DNA from: an uncultured Sulfurovum sp. | GTDB taxonomy: Bacteria; Campylobacterota; Campylobacteria; Campylobacterales; Sulfurovaceae | Length of the DNA: 64,000 nt | Direction: 5' to 3' | NCBI GenBank assembly: GCA_902727855.1 | Contig: CACVAS010000058.1 | Coordinates: 284,567-348,566 of the forward strand | In this document: in pieces, positions 10,904 through 20,687 of the stretch | How the letters are laid out: the number at the start of each line of letters is the position of its first letter | Position numbering within the stretch: position 1 is the stretch's first letter | Program-made: the position numbers and the translations under genes | The notes under the pieces: generated by a model | What the model saw: the letters and a program-made list of their open reading frames with translations, nothing else | The model's database searches: none | What the model was told of the DNA's origin: nothing

Positions 10904-11947
10904 TTAAAATTCAAAACTTGCTTTTTGCTTGAATTTCTCTTTAAGAGATTGCTCCAACATAGCAACAACCTCTTGAAATTCACTATCACTAATATCATTC
11001 ATTTGATCATTAAAACAAACAAAACTAAATGTGTCTCCATATTTTATTTCTTCTAATATATCCTTCATTTGTTGAAAACAATTCATCCTCACTACATACC
11101 CATCATCATAATTATGTGGTTCGAAGTCACCAGTCATTAAATGCCAATATCTATACAAATACTGTGTAATATCTGTATTAAGTTTAAACCTGTGCCTAGA
11201 TGTCTCTTTCATCTCTTTACTAAAAATACTACTTACATATTTCAAATTCTGTTTTACATATGGCTGAGGATGGTGCCAATGATTAATCCAAAAGACTTTT
11301 TTGTATAAAAATCTATATAAAAAATTACTTATCTTTTGCTTTAACCCATAAGAATGATGAAAATATTGGGAGTAACTCATCTTACCTAGAGAAACTTCAT
11401 TATTAATAAGATGAATATTATTTAAAATTGCATCCACCCAAACATCACTACTTCTCACAAGTTTATAGACTCTTCCTCGAGGAAGCCATCCATGATAAAA
11501 AAAGTCAACTGGCTTGTTATTCTTAAAAAACCTATCTATTTCTAAATATTTCCATATGATAGTATCATCATTCAAATAAACAAATTTTTCTGACAACCCT
11601 TTAATATTTACTAGATTCATCTCTATAGCATTTACATTAAATACTGGTAAGTCATTGTTATCCGGAAATATATCATCATGTGTAATAAGTTCTATTTTAG
11701 GATGATGTATATCAAGCCAACGTGGATAATGTCCAGTAGTAATAAGATAAATTTTATGATACCAAGGACAATTTTTCTCAATACTTCTTAGTACATACCT
11801 CAAGGTATTCGCATCTCGATATCTTGTGTTATTTTCTGTATCATGACTAGTGCTATTTAATGCATATTTTCCTTTTTCTTCTTGCCAGCTTAAATCGCTA
11901 CTATCAACCCATGGAAGCACAAAATCAATTTTATCTTCTTCATTCAT
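10904..11947 (-). CDS. Stealth-family sugar-1-phosphate transferase
   Basis: Conserved regions IDFVLPWVDSSDLSWQEEK and YRDANTLRYVLRSIEKNCPWYHKIYLITTG typical of Stealth proteins. Confidence 0.88.
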   Translation of the reverse strand: MNEEDKIDFVLPWVDSSDLSWQEEKGKYALNSTSHDTENNTRYRDANTLRYVLRSIEKNCPWYHKIYLITTGHYPRWLDIHHPKIELITHDDIFPDNNDLPVFNVNAIEMNLVNIKGLSEKFVYLNDDTIIWKYLEIDRFFKNNKPVDFFYHGWLPRGRVYKLVRSSDVWVDAILNNIHLINNEVSLGKMSYSQYFHHSYGLKQKISNFLYRFLYKKVFWINHWHHPQPYVKQNLKYVSSIFSKEMKETSRHRFKLNTDITQYLYRYWHLMTGDFEPHNYDDGYVVRMNCFQQMKDILEEIKYGDTFSFVCFNDQMNDISDSEFQEVVAMLEQSLKEKFKQKASFEF

Positions 11948-13125
11948 AGTTGCAAACTTTCGATGAGCCTATTACTAAAGCCTCTCTCATGTAAATGAAA
12001 CTCTTTTTTCACTTTATCTCGTTTATCAATGTAACAATCATTGCCCCTGACAATCAAATCGTCTAGCACATTAATTAACTCTGTATAATTCTCGACTATT
12101 GCCCCTGGCATAAAACCTTTAGGCTCTGAAAATACGAAATTTCTTGTTTTCTTATACACGTCAAAATCATCTATAGCAAAAATAATGGGTTTATTCAGTA
12201 ATAAAAAATCGATATATATCGATGAAAAATCTGTTAGTAAAATATCTACTTCAGATAGAAGGGAATAGAGTTGACAGCTATTTTCTAATAAATCCATCTT
12301 TTTGATAATTGTGATATTTGAATACTTTTCAAAATCATGTTTATTCAATGCATCCATAGGATGCAACTTTATAAGCATATAGGACTTAATAGATAACAGA
12401 TACTCATTTAACTTGCTTAGTTCCCCATTGTTTAATAAGGGTAAATGATTTTGAAAGTCTCCATCTTGCATTTTACCATCCTCTGTATTTCTATATGTTG
12501 GTGCCCAAAAAATGATTTTTTTATATTGTTCTTTTTTAATGCCCAGTGTAGTTAGACAACCACTCTGATTAAACAAGAAGTCACATCTCGGTTGTCCTGT
12601 AGTTAGTACACTATTGGATTTTAATAAAAATGCATCTGACATAATTTTTTGAAACCGTTTAGAAGTAGCAATTGTATAAGTACATTTTTGGATATCCATA
12701 GACTGATTAGCAGTATCCAAATAACCAATCGTTTTCAATGGCATCCCATGCCATAAATTAATACGAACTTGACTTTTAGGGAGACTCATCCCCGCATAAA
12801 ACCCATGTGTAAAAAATATATATCTTGAATTTATATAATTAAGCAATCCACAAAAAGACTTTTTATCAATTATTTTAATTTTGCAAAGTTCATTATCTTC
12901 TATATCAATATTATTTTTTATCATGTTAAAATATAAATTTTTATTTTCAATCTCATCTACAAGCCATATATACTTATACCCTATCGTTGCATTTTCAATT
13001 AAGTATTTAAACGTTGCAAAGCTATTATCAGAAAAGTCTGGGGAGCTAAGAAAAATAATTTGATTTAACTTTTTAGGATATGTAAGATTTAAAAATTTAA
13101 AAAAATTTAAAATTATATTTTTCAT
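11944..13125 (-). CDS. CDP-glycerol glycerophosphotransferase family protein (TagB/TagF-like)
   Basis: NLWHGMPLKTIGYLD; KIIFWAPTYRNTEDG; LLTDFSSIYIDFLLLNKPIIF. Confidence 0.9.
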   Translation of the reverse strand: MKNIILNFFKFLNLTYPKKLNQIIFLSSPDFSDNSFATFKYLIENATIGYKYIWLVDEIENKNLYFNMIKNNIDIEDNELCKIKIIDKKSFCGLLNYINSRYIFFTHGFYAGMSLPKSQVRINLWHGMPLKTIGYLDTANQSMDIQKCTYTIATSKRFQKIMSDAFLLKSNSVLTTGQPRCDFLFNQSGCLTTLGIKKEQYKKIIFWAPTYRNTEDGKMQDGDFQNHLPLLNNGELSKLNEYLLSIKSYMLIKLHPMDALNKHDFEKYSNITIIKKMDLLENSCQLYSLLSEVDILLTDFSSIYIDFLLLNKPIIFAIDDFDVYKKTRNFVFSEPKGFMPGAIVENYTELINVLDDLIVRGNDCYIDKRDKVKKEFHLHERGFSNRLIESLQL

Positions 13126-14135
13126 CTAAAACTACTTTTGGCATAAAACAAAAGATAGCGAATATACTTTTTTAATTTCACCCATTTATTTTTTGTATTA
13201 TTTTCTTTAGAAATATTTAAAAACTCTTCTAAAATAAGTTCTTTATCATGAATCTCTTCTAAAATAATTTTATCCACAAAATATTGCTTCTTATCAATTA
13301 GAGAGTCATATTTTATAAGAAAATTTTTATAAATTGTATATAATTCAGCCCTCTCTTCTAAACTATATATATGTATTTTGTTAATATACACTTTAAAGTC
13401 ATGCTTGATAATATTCTGACATAATACTTTTAATAATAACTGATCATTTATGTATTCCATGCATTGATAATTAACTTTCATTCTTTCTTTTAAATTATTA
13501 ATTGATAGTGAGTTTGTAATACTAGCACTATTATAATGTATATGCCAATGATAAACGACATCTTTAATATAGATAAACTTTTGACTATTTTCGAAAACCT
13601 TCAATGTAAATAGTTTATCTTCATAGAGTCCTACTAAAAAGTTAATATTATTTTGTACTAAAAAAATTTTCCTATACAGTTTATTCGTTGCAATAGTATC
13701 TATAATCAAATTATATTTATTATGCTTTTTATAAAAAATATTTTTCTTCCATATAACTTCATGATAAATATTTTGATGCCTATCATAATACACTCGTTTG
13801 CATCTACCTATTGCAAAATCATTTCCATCAATAATTTCTCTTAAAGTTTGGATAGCGCCAACTGGCAACGTATCATCTGCATCTAGAAAAAATATGTATT
13901 CCCCTTTAGCTAAACTCATACCTAAATTCCGTGTTCTACCTAAACCCTCATTTTGTTTACTAAAAAACTTAATTGTAGTGTGGAAAGCATGTATATATGA
14001 TACATCTAATCCATCAGTTGAGCCATCATCAATAACAATTATTTCTATATTTTTATAACTTTGATTTAAACAGCTTTCTATAGCATGTTTTATATATTTT
14101 TTTCCATTAAAAACGGGGATAATAATTGAAACCAT
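13122..14135 (-). CDS. Glycosyltransferase family 2
   Basis: VSIIIPVFNGKKYIKHAIESCLNQSYKNIEIIVIDDGSTD; FFLDADDTLP. Confidence 0.93.
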   Translation of the reverse strand: MVSIIIPVFNGKKYIKHAIESCLNQSYKNIEIIVIDDGSTDGLDVSYIHAFHTTIKFFSKQNEGLGRTRNLGMSLAKGEYIFFLDADDTLPVGAIQTLREIIDGNDFAIGRCKRVYYDRHQNIYHEVIWKKNIFYKKHNKYNLIIDTIATNKLYRKIFLVQNNINFLVGLYEDKLFTLKVFENSQKFIYIKDVVYHWHIHYNSASITNSLSINNLKERMKVNYQCMEYINDQLLLKVLCQNIIKHDFKVYINKIHIYSLEERAELYTIYKNFLIKYDSLIDKKQYFVDKIILEEIHDKELILEEFLNISKENNTKNKWVKLKKYIRYLLFYAKSSFR

Positions 14136-14164
14136 AACTTACTTAAACACTTATCCTCTGTATA

Positions 14165-14830
14165 TTATATACGACTTTCATCACTAAGTCTCTTCAAGTA
14201 TCGTTCAAGATTTACAAAATCATTAATAGATAGCATATTTTTATCTGTAAAAATATTTTTATTATTTTGTGTCCGACGTAGCAGAAAATGTATATTATTT
14301 TCTTTTGCTGCTGTATAGTCTGACATGGCATCACCAATAAAAAGTGTTTCACTCTTATTTAATTTATTTGTCAGTAATATTTCTTTAACCCAATCAATTT
14401 TTGATTTAGGTGACCCAAAAATAGCATTAAAATAACTATCAATACTTTTTTCTTTACAAATTTTTTTCATCTCTTCCATAGGTGTTGCTGACACTATAAA
14501 ACAATTATAATTTTCTGCATAACTCTTCAAAAAATTATTTACTCCTTCAACCAGTGGTGCCTCAATCACTTTAGTTAAAACTAAATTTGAAAAAACTTCT
14601 GAAAGTTTATCTATTTTAGATTGTGTAATTTCTTTTTTTAATAATTCTTGTTCATAAAAATTAAATTTATCAAACCTAGACATGCCTCCATTTTGTAAAT
14701 GATGTAATCTCACTTTACTTGCAATATCATCCCCATAAGATAAATACATTTCATAAAAAGCCTCTGTTTTTATATCAACAGACTCACAGAGAACACCATC
14801 AAAGTCAAAAATAATATTTTTAATTTTCAT
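14165..14830 (-). CDS. HAD-superfamily hydrolase
   Basis: NIIFDFDGVLCES; FIVSATP; ETLFIGDAMSDYTAAKE. Confidence 0.9.
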   Translation of the reverse strand: MKIKNIIFDFDGVLCESVDIKTEAFYEMYLSYGDDIASKVRLHHLQNGGMSRFDKFNFYEQELLKKEITQSKIDKLSEVFSNLVLTKVIEAPLVEGVNNFLKSYAENYNCFIVSATPMEEMKKICKEKSIDSYFNAIFGSPKSKIDWVKEILLTNKLNKSETLFIGDAMSDYTAAKENNIHFLLRRTQNNKNIFTDKNMLSINDFVNLERYLKRLSDESRI

Positions 14831-15521
14831 ACTGTTCTATCTCTGCAATAATAGTACAAGGTAAACCATCACACTTAGATATTCTAAGTGGTACAATATT
14901 CAGTTTTTGTATTGTAGAATTTTTATCTAGCAAAGTTAAATCCATATCTTCAAGTAAAAGAATAGGTTTTGAAGGGTCTAAAAATGCTTTATGTGCTTCC
15001 CTTCCTAATAATCTATTTGAAAAACTTGAAACAGACACACTATCAAAACCCAATACCCTTACATTGCTAAAGTTTTCTCTCAAATAATTAGCAAGAATTG
15101 GATCGAACCCATAATTTTTTTCCCAAAACTCTTCTGTATTTCGTCTTTCACATATACCTGTTTTTATCACGATTAGTTCATAACTATTTTTATTTTTCAC
15201 CTTCTCTAAATAGCTTATTAAATCATCTTTTATGATGATGTCATCAGGTATAATATCAATAAATAAAATAGTGCCAAACCTAAAATAATCTATATCAAAA
15301 TCTTCTATCGTTTGTCCATTATCAAAAAAATGGTATGGCATATCTATATGTGTACCGATATGTACAGTAGTGCTAATGGAAGTATCATTCGCAACATCAC
15401 CTTTTGAGATATCTGATTTTTTTTCACATATAAATTTATTTCTATTCCCATATGTGGGGGTGTTTTCATCCAATATATATGAAAGATATTTATATTTACT
15501 CTGATTCATGATTATCCTCAA
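14820..15521 (-). CDS. Cyclase family protein (kynurenine-formamidase-like metal hydrolase)
   Basis: STTVHIGTHIDMPYHF matches the HxGTHxDxPxH metal motif of the cyclase family. Confidence 0.87.
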   Translation of the reverse strand: MRIIMNQSKYKYLSYILDENTPTYGNRNKFICEKKSDISKGDVANDTSISTTVHIGTHIDMPYHFFDNGQTIEDFDIDYFRFGTILFIDIIPDDIIIKDDLISYLEKVKNKNSYELIVIKTGICERRNTEEFWEKNYGFDPILANYLRENFSNVRVLGFDSVSVSSFSNRLLGREAHKAFLDPSKPILLLEDMDLTLLDKNSTIQKLNIVPLRISKCDGLPCTIIAEIEQYEN

Positions 15522-16392
15522 TATCTTTCAGACAGTCCAACAGTCCTTGCCCCATATCAATATATGGGTTTGCTACCAATTTTTTACTCCTTGTCGGATG
15601 AAAGGAATAAGGCGTTGTTTTATAGTGATTACTATACCCATCATCTTGAAGAATAATTTTCAACTTTCCTCCCAATACTTCATTTATCATAGCGAAGAGT
15701 TCTTTTCTTTGCATACGTTCAACACCCGTTAATATAATATGCTCATTTATAAAGTCATCTGATTCTATTAAATCTACTGCCAATTTTGCAACATCTGCAG
15801 CATGTATATATTCTCTTATCTCTTCCCCATCACCACTATGACTTATTTCATTTGTACTTAATGACTTTTTTAAAAGATTGTAAATATAATTATTGTGATA
15901 GTCTCGTTCTCCATAGACTGAACCATAACGCACTATAGTAAATTCTAAGCCAAACTTTTTATAATACTCTTCTGTAAGCTTCTCCGAAGTTAATTTGCTT
16001 ATACCATAGAACGAACCCTTATCACTCATGGCATAGGCACTACTAGCATAGACAAATCGTTTAACATGGTACATTCTACATGCTTCTAAAATATTTAAAT
16101 TGCCCATTACATTTAACTCTAAGGCCTTGATAGGGTTAGCTATAGCATCATCTAAATTTGCAAAGCCTGCAAAATTATATACAATATCTGCACCTTCCAC
16201 TAGTCTATTTACATCACTTTTATCTAAAATATCACATGTTTTAAAATATTTATTGTCTACATATTTTGAGCTTTGTAAATCTGCAGATATAACCTCAAAC
16301 CCTTTAGATAAAAGTTCTTCAATCACATAACTACCTATAAACCCATTACCTCCAAAAACCACAACTTTTTTACGCATTGTTGTATACCTCAT
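15496..16392 (-). CDS. NAD-dependent epimerase/dehydratase
   Basis: KVVVFGGNGFIGSYVIEEL; FYGISKLTSEK (YxxxK). Confidence 0.9.
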   Translation of the reverse strand: MRYTTMRKKVVVFGGNGFIGSYVIEELLSKGFEVISADLQSSKYVDNKYFKTCDILDKSDVNRLVEGADIVYNFAGFANLDDAIANPIKALELNVMGNLNILEACRMYHVKRFVYASSAYAMSDKGSFYGISKLTSEKLTEEYYKKFGLEFTIVRYGSVYGERDYHNNYIYNLLKKSLSTNEISHSGDGEEIREYIHAADVAKLAVDLIESDDFINEHIILTGVERMQRKELFAMINEVLGGKLKIILQDDGYSNHYKTTPYSFHPTRSKKLVANPYIDMGQGLLDCLKDIEDNHESE

Positions 16393-17323
16393 TTTTCAAA
16401 GGTAATTCATTTTTATACCGTATCACTTCTTCGATAGCTTGTACTTCCATATCTGTTCTACTATCAATAGTACTAGCTCCCATATGGCAAGTTAACAAGC
16501 AGTTATCTAATTCTTTTAAATTTCCTTTGTACGGTTCAATTTCAAAAACATCAATCGCAGCAGAAGTGATCAAACCATTCTTTAATGCAAAGTATAAATC
16601 TTTTTCATTGACTATTCCCCCACGTGCACTATTAATGAGTATGGCATGATTTTGCATAAGTTCCAATTCAGGTAATGCAATATAATCTTTGGTCTTAACA
16701 TTTAAAGGCACATTGATGGATACAATATCGCTGGATGTTAAAAGTTCTTCTTTGGAGATAAACTCTACATTATAAAGTCTACCAAAAGCCAAGTCAGGTT
16801 CAATGTCATATACTTTAAACTTCATATTAAAAGTAGAAAGTAAGTGAATTAAACTTTTGCCTATCCGCCCCATCCCCAAAATACCTATGGTTTTTCCATA
16901 AAGTAAGGTACCCATATATCTGTGCCAAATGTCATTTTTAATATTGATATTTGTATCTGTTATTTTTCTAGCTACATCCAGTATCATCCCCACGCAAAGT
17001 TCAGCAACTGCCATAGTAGGAGCATCAGGGGTATAGGCTACACGTACACCATATTTTTTACATAAATCAAAGTCTATACCATCTAATCCTATGCCAACTC
17101 TAGAAATTAATTTTAAATGAGGTGCATTTTTAAAAACATCTTCCGTAATCTTTTCTGTACCAGCTACTAATACCTCTGCATCTTTTATATCTAGTGCTAA
17201 CTCTTCTGAGGTATTTTTTCGTCCATGTTCATTGACTGAGAGTTCAATACCATTGTCTTTTACAAGCTGCATTGGCAACGGTGATGTAGAGGAGAATGGA
17301 TGAGTAGAGACAAATACTTTCAT
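16370..17323 (-). CDS. D-isomer-specific 2-hydroxyacid dehydrogenase (SerA-like)
   Basis: GKTIGILGMGRIGKSLIHLL; LINSARGGIVNEKDL; CHMGASTIDS. Confidence 0.92.
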   Translation of the reverse strand: MKVFVSTHPFSSTSPLPMQLVKDNGIELSVNEHGRKNTSEELALDIKDAEVLVAGTEKITEDVFKNAPHLKLISRVGIGLDGIDFDLCKKYGVRVAYTPDAPTMAVAELCVGMILDVARKITDTNINIKNDIWHRYMGTLLYGKTIGILGMGRIGKSLIHLLSTFNMKFKVYDIEPDLAFGRLYNVEFISKEELLTSSDIVSINVPLNVKTKDYIALPELELMQNHAILINSARGGIVNEKDLYFALKNGLITSAAIDVFEIEPYKGNLKELDNCLLTCHMGASTIDSRTDMEVQAIEEVIRYKNELPLKNEVYNNA

Positions 17324-17324
17324 C

Positions 17325-18083
17325 TTAAAACCTTTTCACTTTTTGCATGCCATCTATAGCCGCATCTCGCATAAAGAAGTAGTCAATTCCATACGCAAGG
17401 AAAGTACAACCTTGTGCTATTTTTTGATTTAAATTTTCGGGATTTGTGTCAACCACATGAAAACCAGATGGTATATTATGCGCTTTACAGTTATCTAAAA
17501 CTTTTTGCACGGCTTCTTTAACATCTGCTCTTTCAAATTCTCCAGGGTAACCCATAGAACCCGATAAATCATAGGGTCCTATAATAGTTCCATCTATCCC
17601 CTCGACCTGTAGAATATCATCAATGTTGTTGACCGCATCAATATGTTCAATTTGTGCAATAATGACCAACTCTTCATCTACCCACTTCTTATACTCTTCA
17701 AATTTTGTACCAAATTTAGTCGATCGATATAAGCCTACCCCTCTTTTACCTACAGGAGGGTATTTAGCATAATTGACAGCTTGCTCAGCATCTTCTTTAG
17801 AAGAAACCATAGGAACGATGATACCATCTGCTCCCATATCTAATACTTTTTTAATAACCACTTCTTCATTTTTACTCACCCGTACCAAAGCTTTTATGTC
17901 ATTGGCTTGAATTGCTATAATCAATGTTTGCACAGTTTCCATGTCTATAGGAGTATGTTCTATATCTACTACCAACCATTCAAAGCCAGCTAACGCCATG
18001 ACCTCTACACTCATTGAATTCCCCATCATAATCCATGAACCTATGGTTAATTGATTATTATTTAACTTTTGTTTTAAAGTCAT
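17325..18083 (-). CDS. HpcH/HpaI-family class II pyruvate aldolase
   Basis: WLVVDIEHTPID; GADGIIVPMVSSKEDAEQAV; GKRGVGLYRSTKFG; IIGPYDLSGSMG. Confidence 0.93.
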   Translation of the reverse strand: MTLKQKLNNNQLTIGSWIMMGNSMSVEVMALAGFEWLVVDIEHTPIDMETVQTLIIAIQANDIKALVRVSKNEEVVIKKVLDMGADGIIVPMVSSKEDAEQAVNYAKYPPVGKRGVGLYRSTKFGTKFEEYKKWVDEELVIIAQIEHIDAVNNIDDILQVEGIDGTIIGPYDLSGSMGYPGEFERADVKEAVQKVLDNCKAHNIPSGFHVVDTNPENLNQKIAQGCTFLAYGIDYFFMRDAAIDGMQKVKRF

Positions 18084-18091
18084 TTTATTCC

Positions 18092-18832
18092 TTAAATAGT
18101 ATCTTTATGTATGTGTAATAGTTCTGCCAATTTAAAATCTTCTGGTTCGTCTATATCTATAGCCTCTAGTTTATTGACTTCAAAGATCTGTGGTTTTAAA
18201 CCTATACGTTTTTTACCAACATTATCAAAAGAACTTTTAGAGAATATGTAAAAGTTAGAGTTCTCTTCGTAGAGTGGTTCTAGATCTTGAGTTCTTAAAA
18301 GTTCTTCGGGGTTATGGTTCACAGGGGTTGCATCTTTATCATAAAAACGTGTTTGTATCTTAGTCACACCAAATAAAGAATCGTTTGTTTTCAATTGTCT
18401 AAAGTAAGCTTCTATAGCTCTATCTATTGTTTCACTTCGTACAAGTGGGTTGGTACTATGTGTTTGTAAAAAATGTTCACCCTCAAGTTTATTTAAATCA
18501 TAATCTATGATGATGTTCATAGAAACATCACCACCCTGTATAGATTCAGGCCTATCAATAATAATTACTTTATCCCCAAAGTGTTTTGTTGCATCTTCAG
18601 CGATGATAGGGCTATCGGTATTGATAACTACACTCTCAACATATTGAGATGCCAAAAGTGCCTTCATGACAGCATGATAAAGCGGTGCACCATCAAAATA
18701 ACGCATATTTTTATTGGGTACGCGTTCAGAGTTCCCTTTCATGGGCAAAAGAGCCGTTATTTTCATGCATAAATCCTTAATACTATATGTTAGAAGGATT
18801 ATACAATAAACTTTATAATGTTGTAGTACCAC
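18092..18832 (-). CDS. Acylneuraminate (CMP-sugar) cytidylyltransferase family protein
   Basis: ITALLPMKGNSERVPNKNMR; VVINTDSPIIAEDA; internal ATG (MKITALLPMK) is the likely start. Confidence 0.9.
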   Translation of the reverse strand: MVLQHYKVYCIILLTYSIKDLCMKITALLPMKGNSERVPNKNMRYFDGAPLYHAVMKALLASQYVESVVINTDSPIIAEDATKHFGDKVIIIDRPESIQGGDVSMNIIIDYDLNKLEGEHFLQTHSTNPLVRSETIDRAIEAYFRQLKTNDSLFGVTKIQTRFYDKDATPVNHNPEELLRTQDLEPLYEENSNFYIFSKSSFDNVGKKRIGLKPQIFEVNKLEAIDIDEPEDFKLAELLHIHKDTI

Positions 18833-18868
18833 AAAACTTTCAACGAGTGAGCTTTGTGGTAAAGAGGT

Positions 18869-20233
18869 TTATTTTAAGTTCACAGAAACTTTGTCTGCCT
18901 TAATGGTAGAGGTATCTAATGCCAAATTCGTAAGTAATGACTCTACTTTTACCAATCTTTTTTGCATAGCCTCAAGCTTGCTTATTTTCTCTTCCATTAG
19001 TTTCATCTGTACTGTTTTGGAAACAAGAGCCTCTTCTTGCTGAAGGGTATAAAGTGTTAATTCTTCTACTTTTTCAAGTAAGGTCATTTGAAGACCAGAA
19101 AGATTTATTACACCTGCTTTTCCTACTTCATCCGCAGAGACTACACCAGGTAAATGGTTGTTTTTGCTAATGTAGGTTTTTAACTCATGTAACGGCATAA
19201 GCTTATAATCTTCTTCAAAAACGTAATCAGGTACATTCATTTGTGTACCATTTACATAGAGATTACCATTTGGTATGATAACATCACCATGATTTTTTAT
19301 CTCAATACCTACTACAGCAGTTGTAGAGTTATAAGGGGTTGTTGCAATTTCAATTTTTGTTCCAGTATTGGTACCTGACCAGTCACCCACCGCACGCACC
19401 ATCATGTAGGCTTTTGCCCCAGTCCAGTCAGTACCATCATGTCCTCTCCATGCGAAAGAACCCAAAACATTTTTATTTTTTGTATTTGCCACATTTCCAC
19501 TACCATCAGACCCCCCGTGCCTACTGGTAAACTGTGGTGCATCATACTCACCTGCTCCAACTGTAGTCAAAACAAGTCTCGCACCATCTTCTTCTTGGTA
19601 TACATCAAGTTTTTCTACAGGTGCATTATTCCCTATCCCAATACCCTTTTCACCAACTACCAAACTATCGGTTTGAGCATTATTTAGTATCTTCATTGGT
19701 TCAGTGGAAGGGGAAGAAGTACGATTGATAATCTCTAAGGTATTATAGACAGAATGGGCATTTATTGCCCACTCAGAAGAGCCATCTTTTAAATCTATGC
19801 GACCATCAGATGCATCAAGTTTAATATAATCTAAATCATCCACTACATCTAAATCTGTTGTTGGGGTTGTTGTCCCAACTCCTAATCTATCTAAAGACCT
19901 ATCGATAAATACTGAACCATTTGCAAACGCAACATCACCGGATGAGTCAACCATAATACTATTTTCATTATTTAGTGAATGCATTATGCGAAAAACTGTC
20001 TTGGCATTATGGTTTACATCATCAATATCATCTTGGAGATAAAAACTAGCCGTCCCCCCATATAAATACCATTCTGCTCCTGAACCAGAGTCTGTTTCAT
20101 CAAACCACAGTGAAGGACTACCAGTTGAAACAATAGTTGCAGGAGATGCAATATCTTCTGCTTTACTCATAGAAATAGTCAATGTCGATACTAACAGCAC
20201 TGATGCCAACATAGATAATTTTATGTTTTGCAT
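18869..20233 (-). CDS. Secreted tail-fibre-like surface protein with Bacteroidota-type C-terminal assembly region
   Basis: Signal peptide; C-terminal DYVFEEDYKLMPLHELKTYISKNNHLPGVVSADEVGKAGVINLSGLQMTLLEKVEELTLYTLQQ resembles the conserved C-terminus common in Bacteroidota surface proteins. Confidence 0.72.
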   Translation of the reverse strand: MQNIKLSMLASVLLVSTLTISMSKAEDIASPATIVSTGSPSLWFDETDSGSGAEWYLYGGTASFYLQDDIDDVNHNAKTVFRIMHSLNNENSIMVDSSGDVAFANGSVFIDRSLDRLGVGTTTPTTDLDVVDDLDYIKLDASDGRIDLKDGSSEWAINAHSVYNTLEIINRTSSPSTEPMKILNNAQTDSLVVGEKGIGIGNNAPVEKLDVYQEEDGARLVLTTVGAGEYDAPQFTSRHGGSDGSGNVANTKNKNVLGSFAWRGHDGTDWTGAKAYMMVRAVGDWSGTNTGTKIEIATTPYNSTTAVVGIEIKNHGDVIIPNGNLYVNGTQMNVPDYVFEEDYKLMPLHELKTYISKNNHLPGVVSADEVGKAGVINLSGLQMTLLEKVEELTLYTLQQEEALVSKTVQMKLMEEKISKLEAMQKRLVKVESLLTNLALDTSTIKADKVSVNLK

Positions 20234-20236
20234 AAC

Positions 20237-20620
20237 TTACTCCTCTTCTTTTGTAATCATTTGACCATCTGTAACTTCAACTGAACCACCAGCATAATCA
20301 CTTTTTATACTTGTATCTACTTCTGATATTTCTTCCTCTCCCTCAACAGGGACTATATCTGTAGCTTTTGGAATGACTCTTACATCATATCTGTATGCAC
20401 CATCTGCACCTGAAGGAGTCCAGCTAAATGTGTTACCCTCATACTTTTCATTGACGATTACTTTATCATCCGGTCCGACTATCTTGGCTACCACTGTTCC
20501 GTCTATAGTAGAAGTTAGAGTTAGCATTTCTACTGACTTCTCTACTGTCATATCTGCAAGTGCACCCACACTTGATACTACTCCAACGAGTAGACATTTT
20601 ATTAAAATATTATTTTTCAT
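20237..20620 (-). CDS. Small secreted protein
   Basis: Signal-peptide-like N-terminus; 3 bp upstream of the tail-fibre-like gene. Confidence 0.65.
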   Translation of the reverse strand: MKNNILIKCLLVGVVSSVGALADMTVEKSVEMLTLTSTIDGTVVAKIVGPDDKVIVNEKYEGNTFSWTPSGADGAYRYDVRVIPKATDIVPVEGEEEISEVDTSIKSDYAGGSVEVTDGQMITKEEE

Positions 20621-20687
20621 ATGTTCCCCTTTAATATTGAGATAATATAACTATAACATATATTTGTGACAAAGTGTGACAAAATAT

